A DNA stretch of 64,000 nucleotides from Clytia hemisphaerica (Eukaryota; Cnidaria; Hydrozoa; Leptothecata; Clytiidae): contig CACVBU010000351.1 in assembly GCA_902728285.1 (NCBI GenBank), forward strand, positions 620,001 to 684,000, written 5' to 3'. Shown here piece after piece: positions 44,573 to 57,481 of the stretch. Position 1 is the first letter of the stretch; each line of letters starts with the position of its first letter. The position numbers were made by a program, and so were the translations under genes. A model generated the notes under the pieces. It did no database searches. It saw only the letters and a list, made by a program, of their open reading frames with translations, and was not told where the DNA came from.

Positions 44573-47500
44573 ACCATCTTGTTCACAACAGATGAGGACA
44601 TCTTAGAACTTGTCAGTGAAAATGACGAACTTTACGTCATCGATTCTGCAGAGGATGAGGATCAATTAGCTGCTTCTTTCGACCTGACCAAACGACCTTC
44701 AACTGGCAATGAAGATGAAGAAGGTGAAAATGAGAAGGTAAGTGTGACCAATAACTGTTTTTCTGCTTGTATAGTCCGTCTACTATAACATGGTGAATCG
44801 AAATTTAAGTACATGCCTCTTTTTTCCACATTCAAAAACAATAAGAATAAAGTGCTTGTAAAAAGAGGTTATCCAGGAGATAGTTGACGGACTATACCAC
44901 CGGACAGTTTAGAGTTCCGCGATTGACGAGTATTCTAAAGCAGCAACACCAGGTTTCACCGTCTTTTCAAGTTGCGTTCTGCTCATAAATAGGTCATAAA
45001 TAGCTTGCCTCAGCCCTCCTTAAAACAATCGAAAAACTATATTTTTCAACCATTTTCAGGGTTCCGCCAACCGCCCGTTCACGGCGCCCAAAGCACGTGA
45101 CACGAAGGCGTTCAAATCACATGGTGGTGGTGGTCAACTCATCAAGACCATACAAGAAGAAGGATTGGATTCTTCTGATGCGGAGGATAATGTTAACGAA
45201 GAAGAAGACCCTGAATTTGTAGAATGCCAATGTAAGAGAATTTATACATGTCTTTTTTATAAGAACAAATTATATAAGAACATAAGGCCTCGATGGCCAA
45301 AATATTAAGAACAAGTTAAGAACAAGCTTATATTCTTTTTTTTAGCATTATGTATCTTTTTCACTGGAACATGGGGCGATCATCATTACCTTGGTCTCAC
45401 CGGCCTTGAAGTGCTTGGCCACACTTTCGAAGCAATACCTATTCGAATGGACATGTTAGAGGTGATAGTTTCGTTTTTTAAATTTTATTTGAATCGTCAT
45501 TCATTTTTATCCAATAAGTTTCATTCAAAGGTGCGCTCGTCCGGTTATACGTTGTTGATCTTTTAGACTGGAGTCGTTTATAATGCATGTAATACAGTAG
45601 TATAGGCGTTATATGATAATACGACTATTGTTACGGGATTTAGTTTGTATAAACTAAAATTATTCCCTCCGTTACTTTTTTTGCTTTATTTCTACTATGT
45701 TTAAATTAGTCGTCTAGCGTGCTAGACTATTGATCTTTCAAATTAAGATCTCGGATCTTCCTTTCTTCTTTTACCTTAATTAATTAACTTATCATAGCTT
45801 ATTAACATTATTCCATAATAGTTATCGCTCTATCGTATAGCATATACATAACGTATATGTTATTGTATGACTGACTTTAGATTCAAAAGAGTGCTCAATC
45901 CAGAGCGTTATCATCGTTCAGAAATGAACGAAGAAACTTTTTTTCGTAACACTTAAAGTTTCCTGCTCTTTCAAGCATATAATATAACGTATATGTTGTG
46001 TATAACACATATTATAAGCGACTCCATGCTATCTTCAACTATAAGTTTATCGTATTAGTGACAAGTTTTCAAATTCTTTAAATCTAAAGCCAAGATTATT
46101 CTCAAATATCACCAAATCTTAGCCTCGTGTTCTATTGTTTCAGACTGTCTTTTGAGCCTTCCCTCAGAATCACATGTTAACCATACAAGAGAGAAAATGT
46201 ATCGAAGGTATTCTACGGCTAAGGTCGCGGGGCTGCCCATGCGGGTCGTCACCAAAGGCGAAATGGCGTTGTCTACTTTGCTATGTACGGGAAAAACACC
46301 AAAACATCGTATAAGCAAAGTCGACATAATGCCGTACGTCAAATATCGAACTTGCTTTCATCCGCCATTACTTGCCTTACTCGCCATTTCCCTTGCCACT
46401 TTAACCGAAGAATTTCTTTTAACGGCTACCCGTATAGAAAATTCCAGATACATAATCTCGCTACTATTTTTATACAGGCAGTACCACGTGATTTGAATGA
46501 CCTTGATGATTACGATGATGATGACCGCACCCTCGATAAGTAAGTTTTATCATTGTTTTTTTCTTGAGGTCTTTAATATTATATAAAGGGAAAAGAAGGC
46601 AGGGCTGGGTGGCAAGAATTTAGCACCCCCTCTCAGTTTGACAAACCTTTAGGAAAATTGTGACCAAGTTATTTTCAACGGGTAATTTTCCTGACCTTTT
46701 TTACCTCGACACAGTAATCCATTTTTATTGCGTATCTTTAAAAAAAATCTTATCTCTTCAGGCAAACCTTCTTGACTATTTTAGGAACTTTTATAGGTTT
46801 TGAAGAAAGTGAATGCAACCATCAAATAGGCCCCCCAAAGCGGTTTTCGTGATGGCGTGATGGGGAGTTTTTTCTAACGTGATTACGCGATTTTGAAAAA
46901 AAAATTAAGATAAGAGGTCAAAATGTGATCGTGATTTGAAAGATTTTTTGAGTCGTGATGCGTGTTTTGGACTTTTTCAAAGGGATGCGTGATTATCCAA
47001 TTTTTTTGCTTGTTTTCGTGACCGTCATTGAAGACAAAAAAATGCGTGATATCATGATCAGACTAAACTTTTCTAAAAACTATTTTCTAAACGGAGTGAA
47101 TGTGTCCTGCTAGAATAAAATATGCACCCAATATTCCTGGACTGGTCACACTCACAATAAATTTTACAAATATTTTACAGGCTTTTAAACGGAGTGAATG
47201 TGACCATGTCAGACGAGAACATGTGGATGATCCCTTACGAAGAGGGAAACGCGCATTACTTGAAAGTCAATTTCAATGAACCGACCATTGTTACTGGGCT
47301 TCGTATTTGGAATTACAATAAATCGCTTGAAGACACGTATAGAGGGGTGCGTTAAAATTGCGTCATGTATTTTTTTTTGCATTTATATCTTTCTTAATTC
47401 AAACTTGTTTTTAACCGATATCATTGATATTTCGAATGTCTCTGTTGATCAGATTTTGAAATTAATTACCTGTTCGAGCTCAAATTAACAAACTTTTAAG

Positions 47501-50500
47501 AACATTGTGTTTCCAATAACAAACTTCTTTGTCTTGGATGATAAAGGGTAGTAGGACTAAAACTGAAGCTTGTTGCCGGTTGGAAACTGTTTCATAAATT
47601 TTACGTAATCTATCTTTTGATTTTTTCAATGTCAAATTTCTTCATCCCTGGATACCCCAAGTTTTAAACTTCTTCCAATTTTCGTTTTTTTTAACAGGCA
47701 CGAGTGATACACGTATATTCAGATGATAAAGAAATATCTCCTGAAAATGGATACTATATTCGTAAAGGTAACCTAGATACTGTAACTGTATTTGACACAA
47801 CAAACCATTCTTACAAATATATTGATCACTATTAAGTTCTGTTTTCAAAAAATTGGCAGTGTGCGCATTCGCCCATATAATGCTATATAATGCTATTATA
47901 AAATGTAAATTTCTTTTGGAACTAACTTTATTTGGCATACTTGTCACGACTTGGATAAGATTTAAAACGATTTGTCCGGGTTTAGCCAAAATAAGACATC
48001 TTTGCTGAGATTTCTTAACAATTTTCTGTTCAACTGTCAGTCTTTTCACTGCCAAATTTTCAGATTTACGGATCGTTTTAAGTTTGTAATTTTCTTTCAC
48101 ATTTTATTTTGTTATTTGACGAAAATATCTTGACTTTGAAAAACAAGTAGCCAATAAAATTTAGAGGTTCTGCTAAGGGAATCTTTTGGTTGAATTTCAT
48201 TTTTGGTTATCCCTTTAATCATATTCTAAAGGTCCTGGTCACTGCCATTTCGATTATGCACAAGACATCATTTTCAACATAACGCAACAACATCAATCAC
48301 ATCAAATTGCAAGGTTTGCCAATTTAGCATTTTTCTTGCTTTTTTCATTATGATTGTTTATACGATTTTTAAAGCACTCTTTCAATAACATATCCAAAAT
48401 CAAATCCAAGAAAGGTTGATAACTTGTCATTTACTATAGCATACTCTTTATATACCAAGAAGAATTTATCTTTTTTGGTATTAGATAGTTGGCGCTCTGT
48501 AATTCTTTTTTCAAGGGGAATTAGATTTTCATCGAATAAGGGAGCGTATCGAATATCAGAGCGTCATTTATGAGAGTTTCTTGTTGACGGTAAGTTTCAA
48601 TATCATCGAATAATGGAGCGTATCGGATAGTAGAACGTCGAATTAGAGAGCGTCAACTGTAGTGATGATATACTGGGGACTGGGAACGAGATATCCGAAA
48701 CTGACAGCTCGTATTAATGAGCGCAGGAAATATTTCAGTGAATCATAATCAAATATATATCATGTATTTTCACAATATCTTCTCTTTTCACTTTTCTAGC
48801 AATCGGAAAGTGAATTTACGGAAAGTTGTTGACGAGTACGAAACTGTTGTCATGCCACGTGGATGTATCTTTTCATCACAACATTTTTGACATGTTACCA
48901 TGTCTCGAAGTCGCCTTCCCTGAATTCATGATATGCACCACTGCAATGACTTCATGAAATCATCAGTTTTTTTCCACCCAATACGTCACTTTTTCTATTG
49001 TTTAAGTGACGTATTGGGTGGAAAATTTTAAAAGTTTTCAGAAGACTCTCCAGTGGGGCATATCATGAATACAGTTTCTCCCATTAAACATCCTTTCATA
49101 TATACCATAATATTTCTCCCGTATACAGGGTGTGTCCGAAATAAATTATCCTCCCTCTTTGATTCGATATTACAGACAGTAGAATAGAGATTTTTCAAAA
49201 ATTGTTTTGGAATCGTTCAGGGGAAGCCTAACTTAAATTTGATTCATTAGTTCAAACGTTATGTCATTCGTGTTAGTTTACCCCCGGAACCCGGGAATGC
49301 CTTGACCAAGCGGTCATCGCTCCTTAGATTTAAGTCATTTTTGTTAGTTTTACGCTTCCAAATGATATCAATCTTCTTCCTTAACCACCACCATCGTCAT
49401 CATGGCCACAGTCGTTTTTCAGATACGTTTGTTATCATCATGGGGTGATCAATATTACATTGGTTTGAATGGTATCCAGATTTATGACCAGTATGGAGAT
49501 CTCATTCAGTTGACCGACAACAGTATCTTTTTCATCTGAAATTAAAGACCAAAAAAATTCTATAATAATCTTTCTATAATTCGAATCTCAATAACTCGAA
49601 TGTCTCCTTAAGTCGAATATGTTTTATGGTCCCTTCTGTTTACAATGACTTATAAACGCTATTCTATATAACTCGAAATTGCCTTAACTCGGTCAAATTT
49701 GCGTTCCCCGTGCGTGTTCGAGTTATGGAGACTCCACTGTACTTGAATCTTCCTATAATTTAAAGTTACTTTCAGTTCCCGTCAAAAAGGAAGGCTCCTA
49801 AAATTCTTTTTATAATTCGAACCTCCCTGTAATTCGAACAAATTAGATTCTCCGTTCGAGTTCGAATTAACGAGAGTCAAATGTATTTTGAATTCGGACT
49901 TTTTTATCAAATAAATGGATCATTTATTTTATAACCATGTGTGAAAAAGGGCCTAAAATCGTTGAAAATCAGTATTACCTTTTACGAAATACTGAAATCT
50001 TAGGCCTAAGATTGTTTTTAATTTCTCCTTCACGCGCCTATCCTATAGAGAAATTACCTGCATACCTTATCGGGGAAAACTTCGTCTGGAAAAAGTGACG
50101 AAATTTTGGCCAAGTGACGAACATTTTTCCCCGACGAAAATTTTCCCCGGCCTTAATGCGTTTACCAACTACCAGCAAGTGACGAATATTTTTCCCCGAC
50201 GAAAATTTTCCCCGATAAGGTATAGTTGGTGGCCTTTTTTATTGCTAAAACTAGCAAAGCTAAATTAAAATTACCATAAATTCACTAATATTTATAGCTT
50301 GTTGAAATTTCTCTTTAACACTGACAACTTTCTAATGTAGATATTACAGCATATCCGCATAGTTGTAACGTATTAGAAGCCGTCAAAGACGACTTACGAA
50401 CGCCAGATAAACTGGTTGACGACGTCAATGATACGTATGATGGTCGGCATATGTGGCTTGCTCCCGTTTTCCCAGGACAAGTAAGTATATTTTTTGACTA

Positions 50501-52282
50501 CTGATAACAAAAAAGTTTTTATGATATCTTTGGATCTACATTGATATCTGGTAATTTTGGTCCAACCTTGTACGAGATTTCTTATAAAATGTTGATCAGT
50601 ATTTCTCACTGATAACATCTGCATTTGAAATAAAAGTTATATGCATTACCAATTGTCTCCTCTCCAATTCTCTTATACAAGTTCGTAACATATTGTATGC
50701 AACTTATAAATCGAATAAATTATTCTTTTACAGTAAACTCTCTAATTCGAACCTCTATTATTCGAATCTCTGTAATTCGAACTTAAAACATTGGTCCCCT
50801 CAGCTGGAAAGAGGTTAGAATACTCTCCGTAATCCGAGTCATTCTCTAATTCGATAATTATTTTTAATCCCTTGAAGTTAACTGTATCTACATCGTTCTC
50901 TAACAGCCGAACATCATTTACATCGTGTTTGACGAGCCAATCACAGTCTCCATGCTCAAAATTTGGAATTACAGCAAAACACCCGTAAGAGGTGTCCGAC
51001 AGTTCGGTGTAAGTTTATCGTGTTTATTCAAATTGCTTTTAACACTGATACAACTTCTCACGTCTCAGTGAAGTACCTTATCGGGGAAAACTTTCTTCTG
51101 TCCGACAATTCGGTGTAAGTTTGTCGTGTTTTTTCAAATTGCTTTTAACACTGATAGTAGGGTGAAATTTGTTAATTTATTTTTACCCTTAAAAATAGTG
51201 CTTTTCAGCCAGAAACAGCTATTTTGTCCACTTTTGCACTTTTTGAAGCTCAAGATCTCGAGTTAGGTAGAGAAATCACCTATACTCGCAATATATCTCT
51301 AATCCTCTTTTCTAAGCTAAAATTTTCATTAAATTTCGACCCTATGATTTTTGCCTGAGACCGTCATATTTGTCCGAAAAACACACCAAAATGTCCGAAA
51401 AAAAATTGGAGCCTATGTTATTTTGATTCCCCTACCCCTTACCTTTCCAAAAATGTATAACAAGTGCTTTGATTAAGACAGTCAAGCGATTTTACGAATT
51501 TCCCCCTACTATAATACAATTTCCCACGTCTCAGTATTTCCCCTTATCGGGGAAAACTTCTTCTGTTCGGCAATTCAGTGTTCGTTTATCTTGTGTTCTT
51601 TCCTTTCAAACTCTCTTCATTAGCCTAATTTCAGTCCGTATATTTTGTATTGAAAATTGTTTTGTTTACCCGTATAATGTCCTGAAATTTATTATTTGAG
51701 TTTTGACTTATTTAACGTTTCGCCGCTCCTGGGCAAGATATTTTGGAAAATTGCATAAAAATAAATTTATTAACTAATTTATGAGTTGTAAAATAATTCC
51801 GAGGGATGCGCCGCCCCACCACCACCACCTCCGGTAACAGTTACGACACGATAGTAACAAATTTCGCCCATCTTTCAGGTGTTGGTAGACGATCTGTTGG
51901 TGTACAGTGGAGATCTACCGCAACCTGCTCTCTTTTCCCGCGGCATCATACCAGGTGTTCAAGTTCCCGTTCAACATCACACCATCTTGTTCTCTGACAC
52001 GGAGGATATTGCGCTCAAGGAAAAAGCCTTCTTACTCAGGTAAGTGGAATGTTGGTAGAGAACCTTCGATTAGCGGACACTTTAAAGGGCGGTTACCTCT
52101 GATAAGCCGACAAAATGTTTTCCCCCGGCTGTTTCTTAGTCAAATCCTTATAAATAAGTTTCCAAAAGGCGGACAGTTAATTAACGGACACTTCAAATAG
52201 CGGACAGTTTCTTTTGTACTAAATTCCCAAAAACCTATCATTTTCTCTCATCAGGCATCGAGGGTCATGTCCCCAATTATGA
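44573..52282 (+). CDS. KATNIP: KATNIP orthologue, 3' part: exons 14-26
   Basis: Continuation of the same gene after the giant intron. Exons: 44573-44737, 45060-45231, 45346-45461, 46478-46539, 47181-47346, 47698-47767, 48232-48313, 48800-48864, 49412-49522, 50341-50480, 50907-51008, 51879-52039, and a short terminal exon 52255-52282 (stop TGA 52280-52282). All phases agree. Two more modules are visible: GTWGDHHYLGLTGLEV ... ENMWMIPYEEG ... LRIWNYNKSLEDTYRG (exons 16-18) and LLSSWGDQYYIGLNGIQI ... RHMWLAPVFPG ... VSMLKIWNYSKTPVRGVRQFG (exons 22-24). RKGPGHCHFDYAQDI across exons 19-20 is a strong family signature, as is VLVDDLLVYSG at the start of exon 25. The very C-terminus is uncertain: exon 26 lies in a transposon relic, and reading straight through the exon 25 donor would give Arg then TAA at 52041, so either form ends almost at once. 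Confidence 0.9.
48920..49074. mobile_element. Palindromic MITE family M in KATNIP intron 21
   Basis: Outer ends CTGAATTCATGATATGC and GCATATCATGAATACAG, with CACTG/CAGTG next. The inner arms CCACCCAATACGTCAC and GTGACGTATTGGGTGG form a strong central hairpin. Confidence 0.7.
50065..50220. mobile_element. MITE family L (CCTTATCGGGGAAAA ends), 156 bp in KATNIP intron 22
   Basis: Ends CCTTATCGGGGAAAACTTCG and GAAAATTTTCCCCGATAAGG, flanked by TA. It contains a direct repeat of a GTGACGAA...TTTTCCCCG unit. Partial copies lie at about 4818-4850, 51072-51098 and 51542-51565. Confidence 0.75.
51009..51155 (+). repeat. Duplicated exon-end and 5' splice site of KATNIP exon 24
   Basis: 50993-51050 (GTCCGACAGTTCGGTGTAAG and on into the intron) is repeated at about 51096-51154 (GTCCGACAATTCGGTGTAAG...). 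It thus includes a second intact GTAAGT. A third, decayed copy is at about 51560-51600. Family L fragments (CCTTATCGGGGAAAA) precede the second and third copies. Confidence 0.75.
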
Positions 52283-52628
52283 CATTAAAATAAAAAGATA
52301 GAATAATAAAAAGAGTGTTTCATTCAATAAGAAGTCGTACGATGATTTTTCTGAAACTGCTTTTTCAAGGCTTTCGCTTGTTGTAAACCTGATCAAACTT
52401 TCGAAATATTTTGGGCATTTCTTACGATTCAACAACATGTCTTGTTTGAATGATCTTTTGTTGTGTCCTTTAGTGACTTTGTATCTCAAGAATTTATTTA
52501 AGAAATTTTAGGTTTGTCACACCTTGGAAGGGTCTAATTCTGAATTCTGAGTCTGTTCATCAAAAATTTCGAATACCTCTTATTAACGAACATTAACCTG
52601 TCTCTAATTTGAGGTTTCGCTGTAAGAA
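52056..52628. mobile_element. Degenerate family A element overlapping the KATNIP 3' end
   Basis: The left end GAACCTTCGATTAGCGGACA (52059) and right end CTAATTTGAGGTTTCGCTGTA (near 52605) match family A. The interior has AAAAGGCGGACA and ATTAACGGACAC. The proposed last KATNIP exon (52255-52282) falls inside it. Confidence 0.55.
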
Positions 52629-53247
52629 GCTAATCATGCGGCTATAGTGCAAGGGGTCTTTGCTTTTGCTTTTAATATTACTTTTAGCAGGGCTTTTTAG
52701 ATCGATCATAAGTCTCGATTAAAGACAGAAAAATATTGAAGTCTCAGTTTGTCCAAATGAGGGAATTTTCTCTGGTTATATTAAGCTTTGTTTGTAGTCT
52801 TCTCCTTGACCTTTGGATTTTAAATTTCGCTGAATCAGCGTTACGTCATTGTATAAATAAGGCAAGTCTAATCTTGTCACAAAAGTACAAAGTACAATAA
52901 CAGTTTATCGCACCTTTATAGAAATGTAATTATATTATAATACCCTGCCAATTACTGATGTAATTACAAGATAATTTGTACAATGATTTGTCAGTAATTA
53001 GCTGGTGAAATCACCAGTGGTTGCTATGTGACGGAAGTGTTAAAAATTTCATGACTCGCAAACCAAGCCTCTACCGAACCGAACGCCCACAGGCGATTTT
53101 TACGTTTTTGAAAAATGCTTTCGGTTAGAGAAATTTTGTGCCTCGCCTAGTACCATACTTTTTGCTATGACTTTAAATCATTAAAAACGACGGAAGGGCT
53201 CAAATCGTAACTTTTCCCAACAAATTCCCATCATTCACTTGCTTTAA

Positions 53248-53958
53248 GGGCTCTGACCATAGTGAATTTTTCATAATTGCCGTGTTTAAAATGTGTTTTC
53301 TGACTGATGTAACCAACAAAACTATGGCATGTTATACATTTTCTGTTAGACAAACTATTGCTGAATTAGAAAATTCAAAAATCGCATTGAAAAAATTTGA
53401 TGAAGAAGAAAATGAAGACTTTTGCGAGGAAGAGTATTTCAACTTTGAAGAGCTTAGTTTCGGCGAAGAAAGAACATTTTGAAAAAATTTTCGCAGTAGA
53501 TGGTGTATCTTTTACCGAACAATAAAAATTTTTGCGGAAAGTTTTTGTAAATGCTTCTTTGTCTCGAAATCTTTAAAATAGTGGTTTTTCATCAATTTTT
53601 CATCTGGATTTTGCTTAAAAAAACAGTCATAACTTTTGACACATCTTTTTAGAAAAATTTTCCGCAAAATTTGAAATAGTTCAATTCTTTGTGGACAGTT
53701 TGAAAAAAGTTCGAAACAAAAAAGTTAATTACCCATTAAAACTTAGCACTTTTTATAAAAGAAGGTGATGCAACATATTATTAACGTCTTTTTAAAGTTC
53801 ATAACGTCATTTTTGCAATTAAGTTCTTAATTACTCTTAAGGGGTTTGATTAAAAAGCAATTTATAAAGGCAATTCTTTGTTAAAAGTGCTAAAGAATCT
53901 AAAACATTACTTTTATGTTCAGATACTAAAATCAATTTTCTGACTATGGTCAGAGCCC
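53248..53958. mobile_element. TTAA-flanked inverted-repeat element (711 bp)
   Basis: The ends are GGGCTCTGACCATAGT and ACTATGGTCAGAGCCC, perfect 16-bp inverted repeats, each bordered by TTAA (53244-53247 and 53959-53962). TTAA target duplication is the hallmark of piggyBac-type insertion. It holds the small ORF at 53282-53482. Confidence 0.8.
53282..53482 (+). CDS. 66-codon ORF inside a TTAA-flanked element
   Basis: It reads MFKMCFLTDVTNKTMACYTF and continues into an acidic C-terminus (EEENEDFCEEEYFNFEEL). AATAAA follows at about 53522. It lies wholly inside the inverted-repeat element 53248-53958. I recognise no family. It could be a captured exon fragment, a remnant of a transposon protein, or chance. 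Confidence 0.3.
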   Translation: MFKMCFLTDVTNKTMACYTFSVRQTIAELENSKIALKKFDEEENEDFCEEEYFNFEELSFGEERTF

Positions 53959-54256
53959 TTAAATGATTTGTTGTATAAAATGTGATTAAATGCTATAGAG
54001 AGGCACTGGAGAAAAAGAACGTTTTAAATTGCAAATAAATGACCTCATTTGTAAACATTTTCTTAACTTACATAAAACAAATCAAAAATTGGTCACAATT
54101 GGTAATTTCTCGAATTTCTAAACCAAAAGGTGAGGTTATTAATTTATAAATTAACAAAGGTATTAACCAAAAGCTGCTGGGAGTTTACACCTTATAAGCT
54201 GTACAACCTTAACTCCTTAAATTTGCCTCAATCACTACCAGAAGGGCTTTATGTAC

Positions 54257-54503
54257 ACGTTTTTTCTTTAAGCAAAAACTATATAAGAACATAAGGCTTC
54301 GATGACCATAGTATTAAGAACAGGATGAGAACATTTTAAGGCTTCATGGACTCGAAAACAGCCAATTTCTTGGAAAATGGACAAAAATACTCAAAAAATG
54401 GCGAAATCAAGAACATATTAAGAACATTTTTAGGCTTAAAACTCAAATAGTTAAGAACATCCGAAGGCTTAAAAAATATTGGATGTTCTTATAAAAGAAC
54501 GTG
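54257..54503. mobile_element. MITE family K, copy in the KATNIP-homeobox interval
   Basis: Starts CACGTTTTTTCTTTAAGC and ends GTTCTTATAAAAGAACGTG, flanked by TA. The interior has four or more TTAAGAACA/TTTTAGGCTT units. A further fragment lies at about 54970-55315. Confidence 0.7.
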
Positions 54504-55356
54504 TATTTGCACCTGAGATGACTTAATGCCACCTTTAATAAACATGGACAGCTGACCACGGACCCCATAATTAGTTTCATTAAACATCCTCATTAAACAG
54601 TGGAAACAGAAATCTGGTATTTAATTTGAGGACCCAAAGGATTTGAGCGTGTGAATAGTCTCCAGTGATTCGTTAATACAAATCATTGATGTCCAAATGT
54701 CCAATGATCTGTTATTGTTTATTTCGCACTTTGAAGACCAAAATTATTCTTTTTAAGAACAAATAATTTGTTAGTTTTTGATTTCTAATATAATATTTGA
54801 GATTTAATCAATACAGATATTTTTGCCAACTAAAACGTTTTAATTCAGGCAATGCGCGGAATTCGCAATTTTGCAAATATACCCTCAGGTGCTTATTATA
54901 CACCAAAACAGAGCTTCTGACAATATTCAAAATTACTTCGTATTTTCAAGGCTTGAATTACACTTTTTTATAAGAATTAAAAACTTTTTCTCTTAGGTTC
55001 CAAGCAATAACAGGATAAAAACTTTTTGAGCTTTTTATAAGAATCAGTAAAATTTTGCTGAGGCTCGGCTGTTCTTATTTTTTTGTCACTTTGAGCCTCA
55101 AATATACCTTTAAATTTCATACCAATCCACGCAGAATTTCTCGTAGATTCTAGAAATGCAATAAAAGCAAGCAAAAGTTTCTGTACCAAAGTAATGGTTT
55201 TTTGAACTACTACCGGAAATTGAGTAATTCTAAGCTTAGTATTGTTGATAAGTTGTTCTTATTTAATGACGATTTTAAGCCTCGTTGTTCTTACAAAAGT
55301 GTTCTTATAAAAAAAGAGTGCAGCCTTGAGACCACTTAAGGATTTTTGATAGACTA

Positions 55357-55664
55357 CTCTTAGGTTCCAAATAAACGGGGGAGGGGTTCGAATAAACGGG
55401 GTGTTTGGAAAATTTTCTAGATTTTAATAAACGGGGGGGGACCTAATTGCCGGGGGGGGGTTGGAAATTGTACTTCTGAAACCCAAAAATAAGGTAAAAA
55501 TAGGCTAAAATCAGGCTATTTAGAGCAAAATAAGGGGCCTTCTCTTTGACAGCTGAAAATATTCTTAGAGATTAATAAACGGGGGGTCCTAATAAGGTCC
55601 GGGGGGTGGAAAATTTTCGAAAAATTAACAAGCGGGGGGGGGGCGTTTATTTGGAACCTAAGAG
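55357..55664. mobile_element. MITE family B, second copy
   Basis: Same terminal repeats as 13869-14122 and TA at both flanks (55355-55356, 55665-55666). The interior is G-rich where the first copy is C-rich, so it lies in the opposite orientation. Confidence 0.8.
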
Positions 55665-57481
55665 TAAAGTCAGTATCGTCAAAAATAACCTAAAAGATGT
55701 CTTTTTCCACCGGAAAAGGGGTCAGACTAAAGTTATTGTTTAGGTTCTTATTTTGTGGCAATTTAAGCCTCATATTTACCCTCGGGTGAATTAAGGCATG
55801 TCCCAAATATATTTTGCTTGACGCGCACCGCTTCCCATTATTCCTTAACTCTCATATATAGCTCAAAACAATCGTATCAACGAGAGGATTTCAAAAATTG
55901 CTGGGTCAAAAATTTACATTAATTAAGTCAATCTGAAGATATCGGTCAAAAACTGATTTTGACGTTATAAAATACATCGAAAAAACACGTCATGGGTAAG
56001 ATTCAAATGACGTCATTATTGAAAAACGGCGATAACTTCAATTCTATTAAATTTCAGGAATTTCAGTCTCAGCATTTTTCTTAAAAGTTTATATTTTTTT
56101 ATGAATTTGTGCCTTATATCCCTAGGTTGTTGTCTCTGATTGGGCTGTTCCAAAAAATTTCATACAGGGGGTGAACGAACCTTTTCAAGTCAAAACAAAT
56201 TTCTTGGAAATGTGTGGATACCCCCCTGGAAAATAGCAAAATTTGCAAAAAAGACCCTGGAAAAAATTATTTTCATGTCTTAAAGTGAGGTTTGAGGAAC
56301 TAATATCAGTTTTTTACCCCCTGGAGACATGAAAAGACACTTCCTTAGACCTCCTGGAAATTCTTCTTAGTTTACCCCCTGGAAAAGTTCGTCCACCCCT
56401 GTATGGTTATAAAATAGAATGGCCCATTCTCGATTATGCCATTCCTTTTTAGCATTTTAACATTTTCAAAGTGCTTCAGTTTGGGAATATCGAAGGGACA
56501 TAAATTAAAAGATATTTCGGTAGATAAAGAGTCGTGAATTTTATATCCGGGATTCTCCAACGTTTTCTTCCACGCTTTCAAAATATATCATTACTTTTGC
56601 GTGTGTTTAAAATCACAAGTTGTGATGGGTAGATTATTGATCGATTTTAGGTGGCAATTCTTTCAGCTATTTCTTTCTTTATTTTTTACTTTACCGAAAT
56701 TTCTGATTCTTCTCCGTGGTTTTGAATGTCCGTGGTGGAGAGTGCTGGTTTTCGTATAAAGAATGTAGGCTGAACCTAACACTCTCCGTCAAAGTCTTCC
56801 TGCTCCTTTTCATCTGCTAAAGAAATATCCCGTACGTCAAATGAACGTCTCAATGACGGCCCGTTGCAAAGTTGTTTTCGATACGCTTTTTCTAAAGATT
56901 TTTTTTTGCTTCACACTTAATTTCTTTAAGAAATTTTTCTTCCTTTCAAATTCATTTGGTTGAATAGAGGATAGAATTATGAATGGCGACCTTATCGGGA
57001 AATTTGGTTTCTCTGAATCACACTCTGAAAGAACAATATATTCTTTCTACAAAATTTCCTTTTCAAAAGAAGTTAGGGTAGCGCTACTTCTTAAAGAATT
57101 AAAATGACACTTTTTCTTAATTCCAATTTCTAAAGAAAGTTTGACACTTTCTAATAATAGCACGTGTTGAGCTATTACAAAAAAAAATTCTCCCTCAATT
57201 AACAAAAAAATAAAAAAAGTTGATAGTTATTTTGATGCAAACAATTAAACCTGTGAAATTCTTTTCATTAATTTTAATGAGGAGGGTGATTAAGTTCGCT
57301 CCTAGTCATCAACTTTACGAGCGAACGATCATAGATAGATAGAATTATTTTTTAGATTACTGGTTTCAAATTTCCTCTATGATTTATTCATTACTAAATC
57401 ACACTTTGACCGGTGAGGACATATGCTATAGAAAGATAGAGACTTGTTATCAAAGTGATCAGTATCAGATATAGTTGAGAG

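Larger units (their letters stand above)
52629..57481. other. KATNIP-homeobox intergenic interval
   Basis: Apart from the TTAA element (53248-53958), family K (54257-54503 and a fragment near 54970-55315) and family B (55357-55664), I see no supported gene. 55665-57481 is AT-rich and unannotated; its ORFs are short and without recognisable motifs. Homeobox regulatory DNA may lie here, but no site can be named. Confidence 0.5.

Noticed and set aside
46152-46543. Overlapping ORFs on both strands in KATNIP intron 16, in slightly GC-richer DNA
   Set aside because: No recognisable domain, and the last part is simply KATNIP exon 17 read through its acceptor. It could be a transposon fragment, but I cannot support that.
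49130-49165. CAGGGTGTGTCCGAAATAAA resembling a mariner-type terminus
   Set aside because: No inverted partner was found nearby, so it cannot be called an element.
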